Shown: piece by piece, positions 47,532 to 55,428 of the stretch
Position numbering within the stretch: position 1 is the first letter of the stretch
Layout of the letters: the number at the start of each line of letters is the position of its first letter
NCBI RefSeq assembly: GCF_030252345.1
Contig: NZ_CP126980.1
Coordinates: forward strand, 5,285,501 to 5,349,500
Direction of reading: 5' to 3'
Length of the DNA stretch: 64,000 nt
Origin: Actinoplanes oblitus
Lineage (GTDB): Bacteria; Actinomycetota; Actinomycetes; Mycobacteriales; Micromonosporaceae
The notes under the pieces: generated by a model
Databases searched by the model: none
What the model was told of the DNA's origin: nothing
The model's input: the letters and a program-made list of their open reading frames with translations, nothing else
Made by a program: the position numbers and the translations under genes

Positions 47532-50252
47532 ATGACGATGACGAGTATGCCGATCATCAGCGATCCCGACGGCGCCGACGCGCTGGCCTCCGATGGTGGC
47601 ATCGTCACCATCCGGCCGGTCCGGCCGGGCGACCGGGGAGCGCTGGCCGGGCTCTATGCCGGGGCGTCACGGGAGAACCTGTTGCTGCGGTTCTTCATCG
47701 TGCCGGGCCGGCTGACGATCGCCGCCGAGCTGGATTCGCTGTGCCGGCCGGAGACCCGGGACCGGCTCACCGTCGTCGCCTGGCAGGCCACCGAACTGAT
47801 CGGGGTCGCCTCCTGCGTCCGCCTCGACGCCGGCAGCCGGATGGCCGAGATCGCCGCGTTCGTCGCCGACGAACACCACGGACGCGGCATCGGCACCCTG
47901 CTGCTGGAACACCTGGCCGCCCGGGCGAAGCGGGTCGGCATCACCGACTTCGTCGGGGAGATGCTGCCCGGCAACATCGGTGTGCTGCGGATGGTCCATG
48001 ATTTCCACGAGCACACGCACACCCAGACCCGCGCCGGGTATGTCGACCTGAACATCGATCTCACCGACCAGTTCGCCTTCGAGCGGGCCGTCGACGCCCG
48101 GGACCGGCTCGCCGAGCGGGCTTCGCTGCGCCCGCTGCTCGCGCCCCGCTCGGTGGTGGTGATCGGCGCCGGGCAGCGGCACGGCACCGCCGGACACGAG
48201 ACGCTGCGGGCGCTGCGCGACTACGGTTTCGCCGGCCGGCTGTACGCGATCAATCCAGCCGGCCGTCCGGTCTGCGGACTCCCGGCCCATCGCCACGTCG
48301 GTGACCTGCCGGAAGCCGTCGATCTGGCGGTCATCACGGTGCGTGCCGAGCTGGTGCCCGGCGCGCTCAAGGAGGCGGGTCAGCGAGGGGTGCGGGCGGC
48401 GGTCGTGCTCAGCAAGGGGTTCGGCACGTCCGGGCCGGTCGGCCGGCAGCGGCGCGCCGACATGCTGCGGATCGCCAGGGAGCACGGCATACGACTGGTC
48501 GGTCCGAGCAGCATCGGGGTGCTCGGCACCGGTGCGCAGCTGCGGCTCAACGCCTGCCTGTCCCCCATCCGGCCGCCGGCCGGCGGTCTGGCGGTCGCCA
48601 CCCAGTCCGGGACGGTGGGCATCGCGCTGCTGGCGAACGCCGCCCGCAGCGGATGCGGCATCTCCAGCTTCGTGTCGCTGGGCGAGAAGCTCGACGTCAG
48701 CGGCAACGATCTGATCGCGTACTGGTACGACGATCCGGACACCCAGGCGGTCGCGCTCTACCTGGAGTCCTTCGGCAATCCGCGCCGGTTCGCCCGCACC
48801 GTCCGGGCACTCGGCCGCCGTAAGCCGGTGCTGGCGTTGGAGACCGGGCGATCGCTCGCCGCCCGGCACACCGAGGCCGCCACCCCGGAGTTGATGGACG
48901 CCCTGTTCACCCAGGCGGGCGTCATCCGGGTCACCGGCATCGACGAGATGCTGGACACCGCGCGGATGCTGATCGGCCAGCCGCAGCCGGCCGGGACCCG
49001 GCTGGCGATCGTCGGCAACGGCGGTGGGCTGACCGCGCTGGCCGCCGACCACGCCGTGGCGGGCGGCTTCACGCTGGTGCCGCTCAGCCGCGACACCCGC
49101 CGTCAGCTTCCCCGCGGTCGCGACAACCCGGTGGATCTCGGCATCGAGGCCACCCCGGCGACAATCGCGGCGGCCGCCGAGACCATCGCGAACAGCGGCG
49201 AGGCCGACATCCTGCTGCTCATGATCGTCGGTACCCGGGCCAACTGTTCGGTGGGGACGATGGCCGCCCTCGCCGAGGTGGTCGACAATCATCCCGACAT
49301 CACCATCGCGGCCGTGTTGACCGGCAGCAACGACGACATCCAGCGGTTCGGGGCGCGGGGCGCGCCGGTCTTCGCGCAGCCGGAGCCGGCGATCCGGGCC
49401 CTCGCGCATGCCCAGCGGTACGCGCGGTGGCAACGGCAGCCACTGGGCCGGCACCCCGACCTGCCCGGCATCCAGCGGGCGCGGGCACGGACCCTGATCG
49501 CACAGGCGCTGGCGACCGGGCCGGGCTGGCTGCCGCGGATCCGGGTCGCGGCGCTGCTCCGGGCGTACGGGATCTCGCTCGTGCCGGCGTCCGCGGCCCG
49601 GACCGGAGTCGACGCGGTCGCCGTGGCCGAGCGTCTCGGCTTTCCGGTGGTGTTGCGCTCCGCTCACCCGGCACCGGATCGGGTGACAACGGTCCGGCGC
49701 GACCTGTCCAGCGCGGCCGCGGTCCGGGACGCCTTCGACGCGGTGATCGGGAACTGCCCGGGGCCGACCGGCGTGCTGCTCCAGCGGCAACTCGCGGCGC
49801 CGGTCGAACTGGCCGCCGGCATCCGGCATGATCCGCTGTTCGGTTCCCTGGTACGGCTCGGGCTGCACGACGGCTGGACCGGGCACACCGCGCGCCTGGT
49901 GCCGCTCACCGATCTCGACGCCGGCCGGATGTGGCGGGATCTGCCAGCCGCGGCGTCGTCCGGCCCGCGCCGGCTGGCGCAGCTGCTCGACACGTCCGTC
50001 TTGGAGGATCTGCTGCTGCGGCTGGGCCGCCTGGCCGAGGACCATCCGGAGATCGCCGAGCTGGACCTCGCGCCGATCTTCGCCGGGCCGGACGGGGTGC
50101 TGGTCGCCGACGCGCGGATCCGGCTCGCCGCGGTCGGCGCCGAACCGGACGCCACCCTGCGCCGGCTCTCCCCGGTCGCCCTGCCGGCCGCTCCGGCCCG
50201 GCCGGAACGCGGGACGTTGGACTCTGTCCGCGGCACCCGGGCGGCCTCCTAG
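47532..50252 (+). CDS. GNAT domain fused to ADP-forming acyl-CoA synthetase
   Basis: 906 residues. GNAT domain at about 20-170 (VTIRPVRPGDRGAL, DEHHGRGIGTLLLEHLAARAK), CoA-binding Rossmann domain from about 200 (VVVIGAGQRHGTAGHETLRAL), two succinyl-CoA-ligase-like domains (ATQSGTVGIALLANAA, IVGNGGGLTALAADHA) and a C-terminal ATP-grasp domain (FPVVLRSAHPAPDRVTT). Enteric Pat protein acetyltransferases carry the same parts with GNAT last; here it is first. It may acetylate metabolic enzymes or form ATP from acetyl-CoA; the catalytic His of the ligase part was not located. Start ATG 47532 after GAAGG. Confidence 0.92.
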   Translation: MTMTSMPIISDPDGADALASDGGIVTIRPVRPGDRGALAGLYAGASRENLLLRFFIVPGRLTIAAELDSLCRPETRDRLTVVAWQATELIGVASCVRLDAGSRMAEIAAFVADEHHGRGIGTLLLEHLAARAKRVGITDFVGEMLPGNIGVLRMVHDFHEHTHTQTRAGYVDLNIDLTDQFAFERAVDARDRLAERASLRPLLAPRSVVVIGAGQRHGTAGHETLRALRDYGFAGRLYAINPAGRPVCGLPAHRHVGDLPEAVDLAVITVRAELVPGALKEAGQRGVRAAVVLSKGFGTSGPVGRQRRADMLRIAREHGIRLVGPSSIGVLGTGAQLRLNACLSPIRPPAGGLAVATQSGTVGIALLANAARSGCGISSFVSLGEKLDVSGNDLIAYWYDDPDTQAVALYLESFGNPRRFARTVRALGRRKPVLALETGRSLAARHTEAATPELMDALFTQAGVIRVTGIDEMLDTARMLIGQPQPAGTRLAIVGNGGGLTALAADHAVAGGFTLVPLSRDTRRQLPRGRDNPVDLGIEATPATIAAAAETIANSGEADILLLMIVGTRANCSVGTMAALAEVVDNHPDITIAAVLTGSNDDIQRFGARGAPVFAQPEPAIRALAHAQRYARWQRQPLGRHPDLPGIQRARARTLIAQALATGPGWLPRIRVAALLRAYGISLVPASAARTGVDAVAVAERLGFPVVLRSAHPAPDRVTTVRRDLSSAAAVRDAFDAVIGNCPGPTGVLLQRQLAAPVELAAGIRHDPLFGSLVRLGLHDGWTGHTARLVPLTDLDAGRMWRDLPAAASSGPRRLAQLLDTSVLEDLLLRLGRLAEDHPEIAELDLAPIFAGPDGVLVADARIRLAAVGAEPDATLRRLSPVALPAAPARPERGTLDSVRGTRAAS

Positions 50253-50281
50253 GCTGAGAGGGTCTCAGCGGAGGTGACCCG

Positions 50282-51337
50282 ATGTCCGTGATCCGCGCAG
50301 AGGACCTGCACGATCTCGCTTGCCTGCACGATCCCACCGGTGTGCTCTCGGTGTACGTCACCGTCGGTCCGCACGGGGAGACGGCCGTTCCGGCGCCCTG
50401 GCAGGTGGGCGTCCCGCATCTGCTGGCCGAGCTGGGCCGGCGGGCTCCGGCCACCCTGCGGCACCGGCTCGACCTGCTCGAACCGGAGCTCAAGACGCTG
50501 CTGGACATCACGACGGTGGGCCGTGGCCGGGCGCTGTTCGCCACCGTGGACGGCGGGGACATACGCCTGATGCGGGTGCAGTCGGCGCTGACGGACACCG
50601 TCCGGTTCGGCGAGTCGGCGTACTTGGGTCCACTCGCCGCCGCGTACAGCCAGGCGTCGCCGGCCGGGATCGTCGCCGTGAGCGGGCACGGCGTACGGGT
50701 GGTGGATTACCGGCTCGGGCAAGCCGAACAGGTGGGGGCCGCGGACTACCGGCCGGGCACCCCGCCGCGGGCGTCGAACCGGCGTGGTGGCGCCCAGCGC
50801 GACCGGCAGGACCGGCGTTGGACGGTCCACCTGGAGCGCTTCCTCACCGCCAGCGGTTCCGGGCTCGCCCGGCTCGGCGCCCGCCCGGACTGGGAGCATC
50901 TGCTGGTGACCGGCGACACCGATCTGGTCGCGGCGTTCGTCGCGCGACTGCCTCACCTGCCGCACACCGAAGTGCTCACCGCCCACCACGTGGTCGCCGC
51001 CGGGCTGCCGGTGCCCCGGATCGCCGCCCTCGTGGCGACCGAACTCCGAGTGGCCCGGGAGGACACGCACGTGCGACTGGCCGTGACGGCTCGCGACACC
51101 GCACACGCCGGTGGCGCGGCGACTGCCGGGCCCGGCGATACCGCGCGGGCCGCGGCGCAGGGCCGGATCCGGCGTCTGCTGCTGGACGGCTCCGCCCGGC
51201 ACGGCACAGGAACCGACCTGGCCGAGCTGCTGATCGAGCGGACCTACCGCGCCGGCGGTGCCGTCACCCTCGTCGGCGGCACGGCCGCCCAGTCCCTGGC
51301 CGGCTGCGGGGGCGTCGCAGCCCTGCTGCATCCCTGA
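50282..51337 (+). CDS. Rv2629-like protein (eRF1/Vms1-like fold family)
   Basis: 351 residues. It begins with LHDLACLHDPTGVLSVYVTVGPHG and contains GRALFATVDGGDIRLMRV, PLAAAYSQASPAGIVAVSGHGVRVVDYRLG and GTGTDLAELLIERTYRAGGAVTLVGGTAA, the pattern of the actinobacterial Rv2629 family, related to archaeal/eukaryotic release-factor-like domains. In M. tuberculosis this gene belongs to the DosR regulon and lies close to Rv2625c; here both homologues lie within 8 kb. Possibly a ribosome- or tRNA-acting dormancy factor (inference). ATG 50282 after GGAGGTGA. Confidence 0.88.
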   Translation: MSVIRAEDLHDLACLHDPTGVLSVYVTVGPHGETAVPAPWQVGVPHLLAELGRRAPATLRHRLDLLEPELKTLLDITTVGRGRALFATVDGGDIRLMRVQSALTDTVRFGESAYLGPLAAAYSQASPAGIVAVSGHGVRVVDYRLGQAEQVGAADYRPGTPPRASNRRGGAQRDRQDRRWTVHLERFLTASGSGLARLGARPDWEHLLVTGDTDLVAAFVARLPHLPHTEVLTAHHVVAAGLPVPRIAALVATELRVAREDTHVRLAVTARDTAHAGGAATAGPGDTARAAAQGRIRRLLLDGSARHGTGTDLAELLIERTYRAGGAVTLVGGTAAQSLAGCGGVAALLHP

Positions 51338-51342
51338 TCTGG

Positions 51343-51394
51343 CGCCGTTCGCGCCGCACGCCGGGCCGCGGCCCGGCGTGCGGCGCGAACGGCG
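51343..51394. terminator. Perfect 52-bp palindrome, bidirectional terminator
   Basis: The 26 bases 51343-51368 are exactly complementary to 51369-51394, with no loop spacer. It fills the 59-bp gap between convergent genes (stops at 51337 and 51397), begins 5 bp after one stop and ends 2 bp before the other. Almost certainly a terminator for both. Confidence 0.8.
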
Positions 51395-51396
51395 GT

Positions 51397-51813
51397 TCAC
51401 GAATGCTGATCGGAGACCGCGTCGGCGTAGAGGAAGTCCTTGACGTTCAGCCGCCGCCACACCCAGCGCCGGGCGGGCCGCACCCGCGGCAGTGCCTGGT
51501 CGGGACCGATCACCTGGAAGCCGGTGAGGGTGGAACGCCGCCCGTGCAGGTCGATCGTGGCCCGGCCGGCCGCGCGCAGGTTGCGCTGCCAGTCCACCCC
51601 GCTGCCGTAGGGCATCGGGATCAGGAAGCCACCGGGCACCGGCTCGGCGACCACCGGGGTGGTGTAGGCCCGGCCCGAGTTGCGGCCGGTGTGGTGCAGC
51701 GCCGCGGCATACCAGTGCCGCCGGCCCGCCATCGTCCGCATCACCGGATTCAGTACGCGTTTGGTGAACTGCCGCACCGCCTCGTGGTGGTGGGTGTCCT
51801 TACTGGTCGGCAC
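51397..51813 (-). CDS. Deazaflavin (F420)-dependent nitroreductase family protein
   Basis: 138 residues of the Ddn/AclJ split-barrel family: LHHTGRNSGRAYTTPVVAEPVPGGFLIPMPYGSGVDWQRNLRAAGRATI is the diagnostic stretch. These proteins reduce quinones or nitro compounds with F420H2. Start GTG 51813 follows GGGAGGGG; the longer frame is the antisense of nothing useful. Starts 13 bp after the stop of the adenosine-specific kinase gene, so the two form one operon. Confidence 0.9.
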   Translation of the reverse strand: MPTSKDTHHHEAVRQFTKRVLNPVMRTMAGRRHWYAAALHHTGRNSGRAYTTPVVAEPVPGGFLIPMPYGSGVDWQRNLRAAGRATIDLHGRRSTLTGFQVIGPDQALPRVRPARRWVWRRLNVKDFLYADAVSDQHS

Positions 51814-51826
51814 GGCCCCTCCCGAG

Positions 51827-52315
51827 TCAGAGCTTGTAGCCGAGTTCCCGCAGCAGCGTGTGCCGCTCGGCGGCGTCGGCGTCACTTTCGATCCCCAGGG
51901 GCGTGCCGCCGTCCAGCACTGCCGCGACGCCACGCGCACCCTGGACGGTTGCCACGACGACCCCGATCGGGTTGGCGGTGGCACACCAGATGCCGCACAC
52001 CTCCGGCACGGCCTTGACGGCGTTGAGCACGCTGACCGGGTACCCGCCACGCAACATGACGACGAAACTGTGGCCGGCCCCGATCTGCTCGGCGGCCCGG
52101 CAGGCGCTGGCCTGCAGCTCCTGGTCGTTGCCGCTGTGCCGGATCAGGCGGGCACCGGACGCCTCGCAGAACGCGATGCCGAACCGCAGGTGCGGCCCGG
52201 TCCCGGCGATCACTTCGAAGAGGTCTTCGACGGTCTTGACGAAATGCGCCTGGCCGAGGATGACATTGGCGTCCGCGGGCTTGTGCAGGTTGACGAAGTC
52301 GAAATCGATACCCAT
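51827..52315 (-). CDS. Adenosine-specific kinase family protein (DUF355)
   Basis: 162 residues. FVNLHKPADANVILGQAHFVKTVEDLFEVIAGTGPHLRFGIAFCEASG, HSFVVMLRGGYPVSVLNAVKAVPEVCGIWCATANPIGVVVA and the terminal ELGYKL match the small archaeal/bacterial adenosine-kinase-like family throughout. It may handle adenosine during energy stress. ATG 52315 is preceded by GAGAGGGGTGAG. DosR-like box 11 lies 48-61 bp upstream. The F420-type gene follows in the same operon. Confidence 0.9.
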   Translation of the reverse strand: MGIDFDFVNLHKPADANVILGQAHFVKTVEDLFEVIAGTGPHLRFGIAFCEASGARLIRHSGNDQELQASACRAAEQIGAGHSFVVMLRGGYPVSVLNAVKAVPEVCGIWCATANPIGVVVATVQGARGVAAVLDGGTPLGIESDADAAERHTLLRELGYKL

Positions 52316-52360
52316 GGCATCTCACCCCTCTCCAGTCTCGGGTCGGGCAGGAACCCCCCG

Positions 52361-52378
52361 TAGGGCCGGAGGTCCCTA
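52361..52378. promoter_or_regulatory. DosR-like box 11
   Basis: Core GGGCCGGAGGTCCC at 52363-52376 with TA flanks completing TAGGG...CCCTA arms. Between the adenosine-kinase-like operon and the broken sulfide:quinone oxidoreductase gene. Confidence 0.55.
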
Positions 52379-52424
52379 CCGGCGCACCCCCTTCGCACAT
52401 GCCCCGGGGGGGTATCAGGAGGTG

Positions 52425-52809
52425 GTGACGGTGCGTCGGCTACTCGTCCTGGGCGCGGGACCGCGGGCACCATGGTGGTCAACAAACTGCGCCGCGACCA
52501 TTGGCGGATCACCGTCGTCGAGGCCGGGGACCGGCACTTCTACCAGCCGGGCTTCCTTTTCGTACCGTTCCGGACCTACACCCCGAAGCTGGTGTCGAAG
52601 CCCACCGAGCGGCTGATCGCCGACGGCGTCGAGCCGCGATCGACTTCCTGCGCCGTGACTACGCGGCGCAGGGCGAGACCGCGACACTGCGCCGGGTCTC
52701 GATCGCCGGCGGCATACCGGTCAAGGAGCTGTTCGCGCTCTTCCTCACGAAGCCGGCGAAGAAGATGGCCTACATCGGCGGCCTGCCCAAGCCACACGGC
52801 TGCGTCTGA
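52425..52809 (+). pseudogene. Sulfide:quinone oxidoreductase-like remnant, two frame breaks
   Basis: Starts like a real gene, GTG 52425 after CAGGAGG, and reads VRRLLVLGAG (FAD-binding loop). A one-base shift near 52460 leads to GTMVVNKLRRDHWRITVVEAGD and FYQPGFLFVPFRTYTP, typical of FCC/SQR flavoproteins. Near 52636 the frame changes again to AIDFLRRDYAAQGETATLRR and LPKPHGCV, then stops; this tail is not the SQR end I expect and I could not assign it. The catalytic cysteines and second dinucleotide fold are absent. A decayed sulfur-metabolism gene before the DsrE-like gene. Confidence 0.75.
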
Positions 52810-52823
52810 CAGGAGGTCACACC

Positions 52824-53336
52824 ATGACCAGCGACGCCGCGCCGGCCCTCGTCCCGGACTTCGGCGACGAGCGGAGCACCGGCCGCAAACTCGCCATCAT
52901 CTGCTCCAAGGGCGACCTCGACATGGCCTACCCCGCCCTGGTGCTGGCCAATGCCGCCCTCGGCGAGGGCGTGGAGACACACCTCTTCTTCACCTTCTGG
53001 GGCTTCGACATGATCACCAAGACGCGGATGGCGGACCTCAAGTTCACCATGCTCGGCAACACCGCCACCCACCTTCCCCAGGGCCTGGGCGGGCTACCCG
53101 GGATGACCGCGCTGGCCACCCATCGCATGCAGGACCAGATCGCTGCCATCGGCGTGCCCGAGGTGCCGGAATTCCTCGACCAGATCGTCGACTCCGGCGG
53201 CCACCTGTGGGCCTGCCGGATGTCCGCCGGCATGATGCGGCTGACCCGCGACGACCTCTACGACGGCGTCGAGGACGTCATCAACGCGTCCGACTTCATC
53301 GAGAAGACCGCCGGCGCCCAGCTGCTGTTCATCTGA
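52824..53336 (+). CDS. DsrE/DsrF/DrsH-like protein
   Basis: 170 residues. KLAIICSKGDLDMAYPALVLANAALGEGVETHLFFTFWGFDMI opens the fold, and the conserved cysteine in LWACRMSAGMMRLTRDDLYDGVEDVINASDF is the likely persulfide carrier. Such proteins transfer sulfur between SQR, TusA and sulfur-oxidising enzymes. ATG 52824 follows CAGGAGGTC. With the SQR-like gene broken, its original partner is lost. Confidence 0.92.
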   Translation: MTSDAAPALVPDFGDERSTGRKLAIICSKGDLDMAYPALVLANAALGEGVETHLFFTFWGFDMITKTRMADLKFTMLGNTATHLPQGLGGLPGMTALATHRMQDQIAAIGVPEVPEFLDQIVDSGGHLWACRMSAGMMRLTRDDLYDGVEDVINASDFIEKTAGAQLLFI

Positions 53337-53350
53337 CGCCCGCCGGCGAC

Positions 53351-53364
53351 GGGACGTTCGGCCC
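53351..53364. promoter_or_regulatory. DosR-like box 12
   Basis: GGGACGTTCGGCCC, five of six arm pairs match, 68-82 bp upstream of the CoA-binding protein gene. Confidence 0.55.
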
Positions 53365-53432
53365 TGGCCGCCGCCCCGGCGCGAGACACAGGTTGGGTGG
53401 GTGATGACGGCGCGATGAGTAAGGAGACGGCG

Positions 53433-53918
53433 ATGACCACCATGAAGGACGCCGCGTCGGAGTTCCTCGCCAAGAAGCGGATCGCGGTCACCGGAGTGTC
53501 CCGCAACCCGCAGGGGCACGGCAGCAACGCCGTGTACAAGCGGCTGCGGGACCGCGGCTACCAGGTGTACGCGATCAACCCGAACGCCGACCGGGTGGAG
53601 GGCGATCGCTGCTACCCCGACCTCTCCTCGGTCCCGGACGATGTCGAGGCGGTCGTGATCGGGACCAGGCCGGAACTCGCCGACGCCACCGTGCGGGAGT
53701 GCGTCGAACTGGGCATCCGGCACGTGTGGATGCACCGTGGCCCGGGCGCCGGCAGCGTGTCCGCGCCGGCGACCGAATACGGCCGGCAGCACGGCGTGTC
53801 GGTCATCGACGGCGGCTGCCCCTGCATGTTCGAGCCGACCGCCGACATCGGGCACAAGATCGCTCGCCTGGTGTTGTCGGCCACCGGCAACGTGCCCCGC
53901 ACCGTCAAGAACCCCTGA
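53433..53918 (+). CDS. CoA-binding protein (YccU type)
   Basis: 161 residues, a single CoA_binding_2 Rossmann domain: FLAKKRIAVTGVSRNPQGHGSNAVYKRLRDRGYQVYAINPN, VEAVVIGTRPELADATVRECVELGIRHVWMHRG, SVIDGGCPCMFEPTADIGHK. Start ATG 53433 is taken for AAGGAGA 5 bp upstream; ATG 53415 gives a six-residue extension. Function uncertain; it may sense CoA or act with acyl-CoA enzymes. The last gene of the boxed island. Confidence 0.9.
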   Translation: MTTMKDAASEFLAKKRIAVTGVSRNPQGHGSNAVYKRLRDRGYQVYAINPNADRVEGDRCYPDLSSVPDDVEAVVIGTRPELADATVRECVELGIRHVWMHRGPGAGSVSAPATEYGRQHGVSVIDGGCPCMFEPTADIGHKIARLVLSATGNVPRTVKNP

Positions 53919-54045
53919 GGCGGCGCGGGGCCCGGACGACCCTCAACCGCAGTGACGAAGGTCGATGACCCTACGGTCTTTCGGGCCTGTCGGTGACCGG
54001 GACGCCACTGCGACGCTTGGCGTAGGAACGACCTCGGGAAGCACC

Positions 54046-55425
54046 GTGTCCAGACCCAGCACCACGGCACATCTCAGCCTCACCAGAACCCTCGTCCTGC
54101 CGGCCCGGGTTCCCCGCCTCGTGCCCATCCACAAGGCGCACAGCGGCAGCGGTGAGAGCCTGGTGCTGCTCGCCCTCGACGGGCTCGCCGTCACCGCCGT
54201 GGTGTGGGCCGCCCAGGCGCCCTGGCCGGTGGCCTTCCTGCCCGCCGCCCTCGCGGCTGCCGGTCTCTACCGCACCCGCCTGCACTTCTCGGTGCTCGAC
54301 GACCTGCCCCGGCTGGTCCTGGCCATCGTGCTGACCGCGGCCTCGATCCACCTGATCGGCCCGTCGCCGGGCCCGGACCTGGCCGTGCTCGGTGTCCTGC
54401 TCGGGGCGGTTCTGCTCGCCCGGGCCACCGGGTACGCCCTGCTGCACGCGCACCGCCGCAGTTCCCCGGGCCGGGCCGCGATCGTGGTCGGCAGCGGCGA
54501 GCTGGCCGTCCGGGTCGCCGGCGCGCTGCGCCGGGACCGCTCGTGCGGGCTGACCCCGGTCGGTTTCGTCGGGCCGCGCACCCTCGCCCAGCACGACATG
54601 CCGGTGCTCGCTCCGGTGGAGGAGCTGGAGAAGGCCGTCCTGCGGTACCAGCCGCTGCACCTGATCGTGGCCTACCCGGCCGTGCCGGACAGCGAACTGG
54701 TCGCCCGGCTGCGCCGCTGCCGCCGGCTCGGGGTGACCGTCCACGTGGTGCCGCGACTGCACGAGCTGGCGGTCGGCAGCAGTGGCGCGGACGTGGTCCG
54801 TGGTATTCCGCTGACCCGGCTGCGCCCGGAACCGATGCAGCTGCGCCGGTGGGGGTTCAAGCGGCTGATCGACGTGGTCGGTGCGGTCGTCGCGCTGGTG
54901 CTGCTCGCACCGGTGTTGCTGCTCTGCGCGCTGGCGGTGAAGCTGGAGTCCGGGCGGCACGCCGTGCTGTTCCGCCAGGAACGGGTGACCCGCGACGGCG
55001 AGCCGTTCACCATCCTCAAGTTCCGTTCGCTCACGCCGGGCGACGAGACCGAGTCCCGCCGACGCTGGAACATCGACACCGACGCGCGGGTCGGCCCGGT
55101 CGGCCGCCTGCTGCGCAACTCGTCACTGGATGAACTGCCGCAGCTGGTGAACGTGCTGACCGGCAGCATGTCGCTGGTCGGCCCGCGACCCGAGCGCCCG
55201 TACTTCGCGAACCGCTTCGGGCACGTCTACAACGGCTACCCGGACCGGCACCGGGTGCCCGCCGGGATCACCGGCTGGGCGCAGATCCACGGCTTGCGCG
55301 GCGACACCTCGATCACCGACCGGCTGCGCTTCGACAACTACTACATCGAGCACTGGTCCCTCGGCCTCGACCTGAAGATCATGCTGCGGACCCTCGGCAG
55401 CATGCTGCACCGGCCGCGGGGGTGA
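54046..55425 (+). CDS. Polyprenyl-phosphate sugar-1-phosphate transferase
   Basis: Initiates exopolysaccharide repeat-unit synthesis by adding a sugar-1-phosphate to undecaprenyl phosphate. 459 residues: four N-terminal helices, a CoA-binding-like Rossmann domain (AIVVGSGELAVRVAGALRR), then the catalytic WbaP-type domain (KRLIDVVGAVVALVLLAPVLLLCALAVKLES, VLFRQERVTRDGEPFTILKFRSL, SLDELPQLVNVLTGSMSLVGPRPERP). Start GTG 54046 is preceded by CGGGAAG; ATG 53965 opens the same frame without a clear ribosome site. First gene of the operon. Confidence 0.92.
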   Translation: MSRPSTTAHLSLTRTLVLPARVPRLVPIHKAHSGSGESLVLLALDGLAVTAVVWAAQAPWPVAFLPAALAAAGLYRTRLHFSVLDDLPRLVLAIVLTAASIHLIGPSPGPDLAVLGVLLGAVLLARATGYALLHAHRRSSPGRAAIVVGSGELAVRVAGALRRDRSCGLTPVGFVGPRTLAQHDMPVLAPVEELEKAVLRYQPLHLIVAYPAVPDSELVARLRRCRRLGVTVHVVPRLHELAVGSSGADVVRGIPLTRLRPEPMQLRRWGFKRLIDVVGAVVALVLLAPVLLLCALAVKLESGRHAVLFRQERVTRDGEPFTILKFRSLTPGDETESRRRWNIDTDARVGPVGRLLRNSSLDELPQLVNVLTGSMSLVGPRPERPYFANRFGHVYNGYPDRHRVPAGITGWAQIHGLRGDTSITDRLRFDNYYIEHWSLGLDLKIMLRTLGSMLHRPRG

Positions 55426-55428
55426 GCC

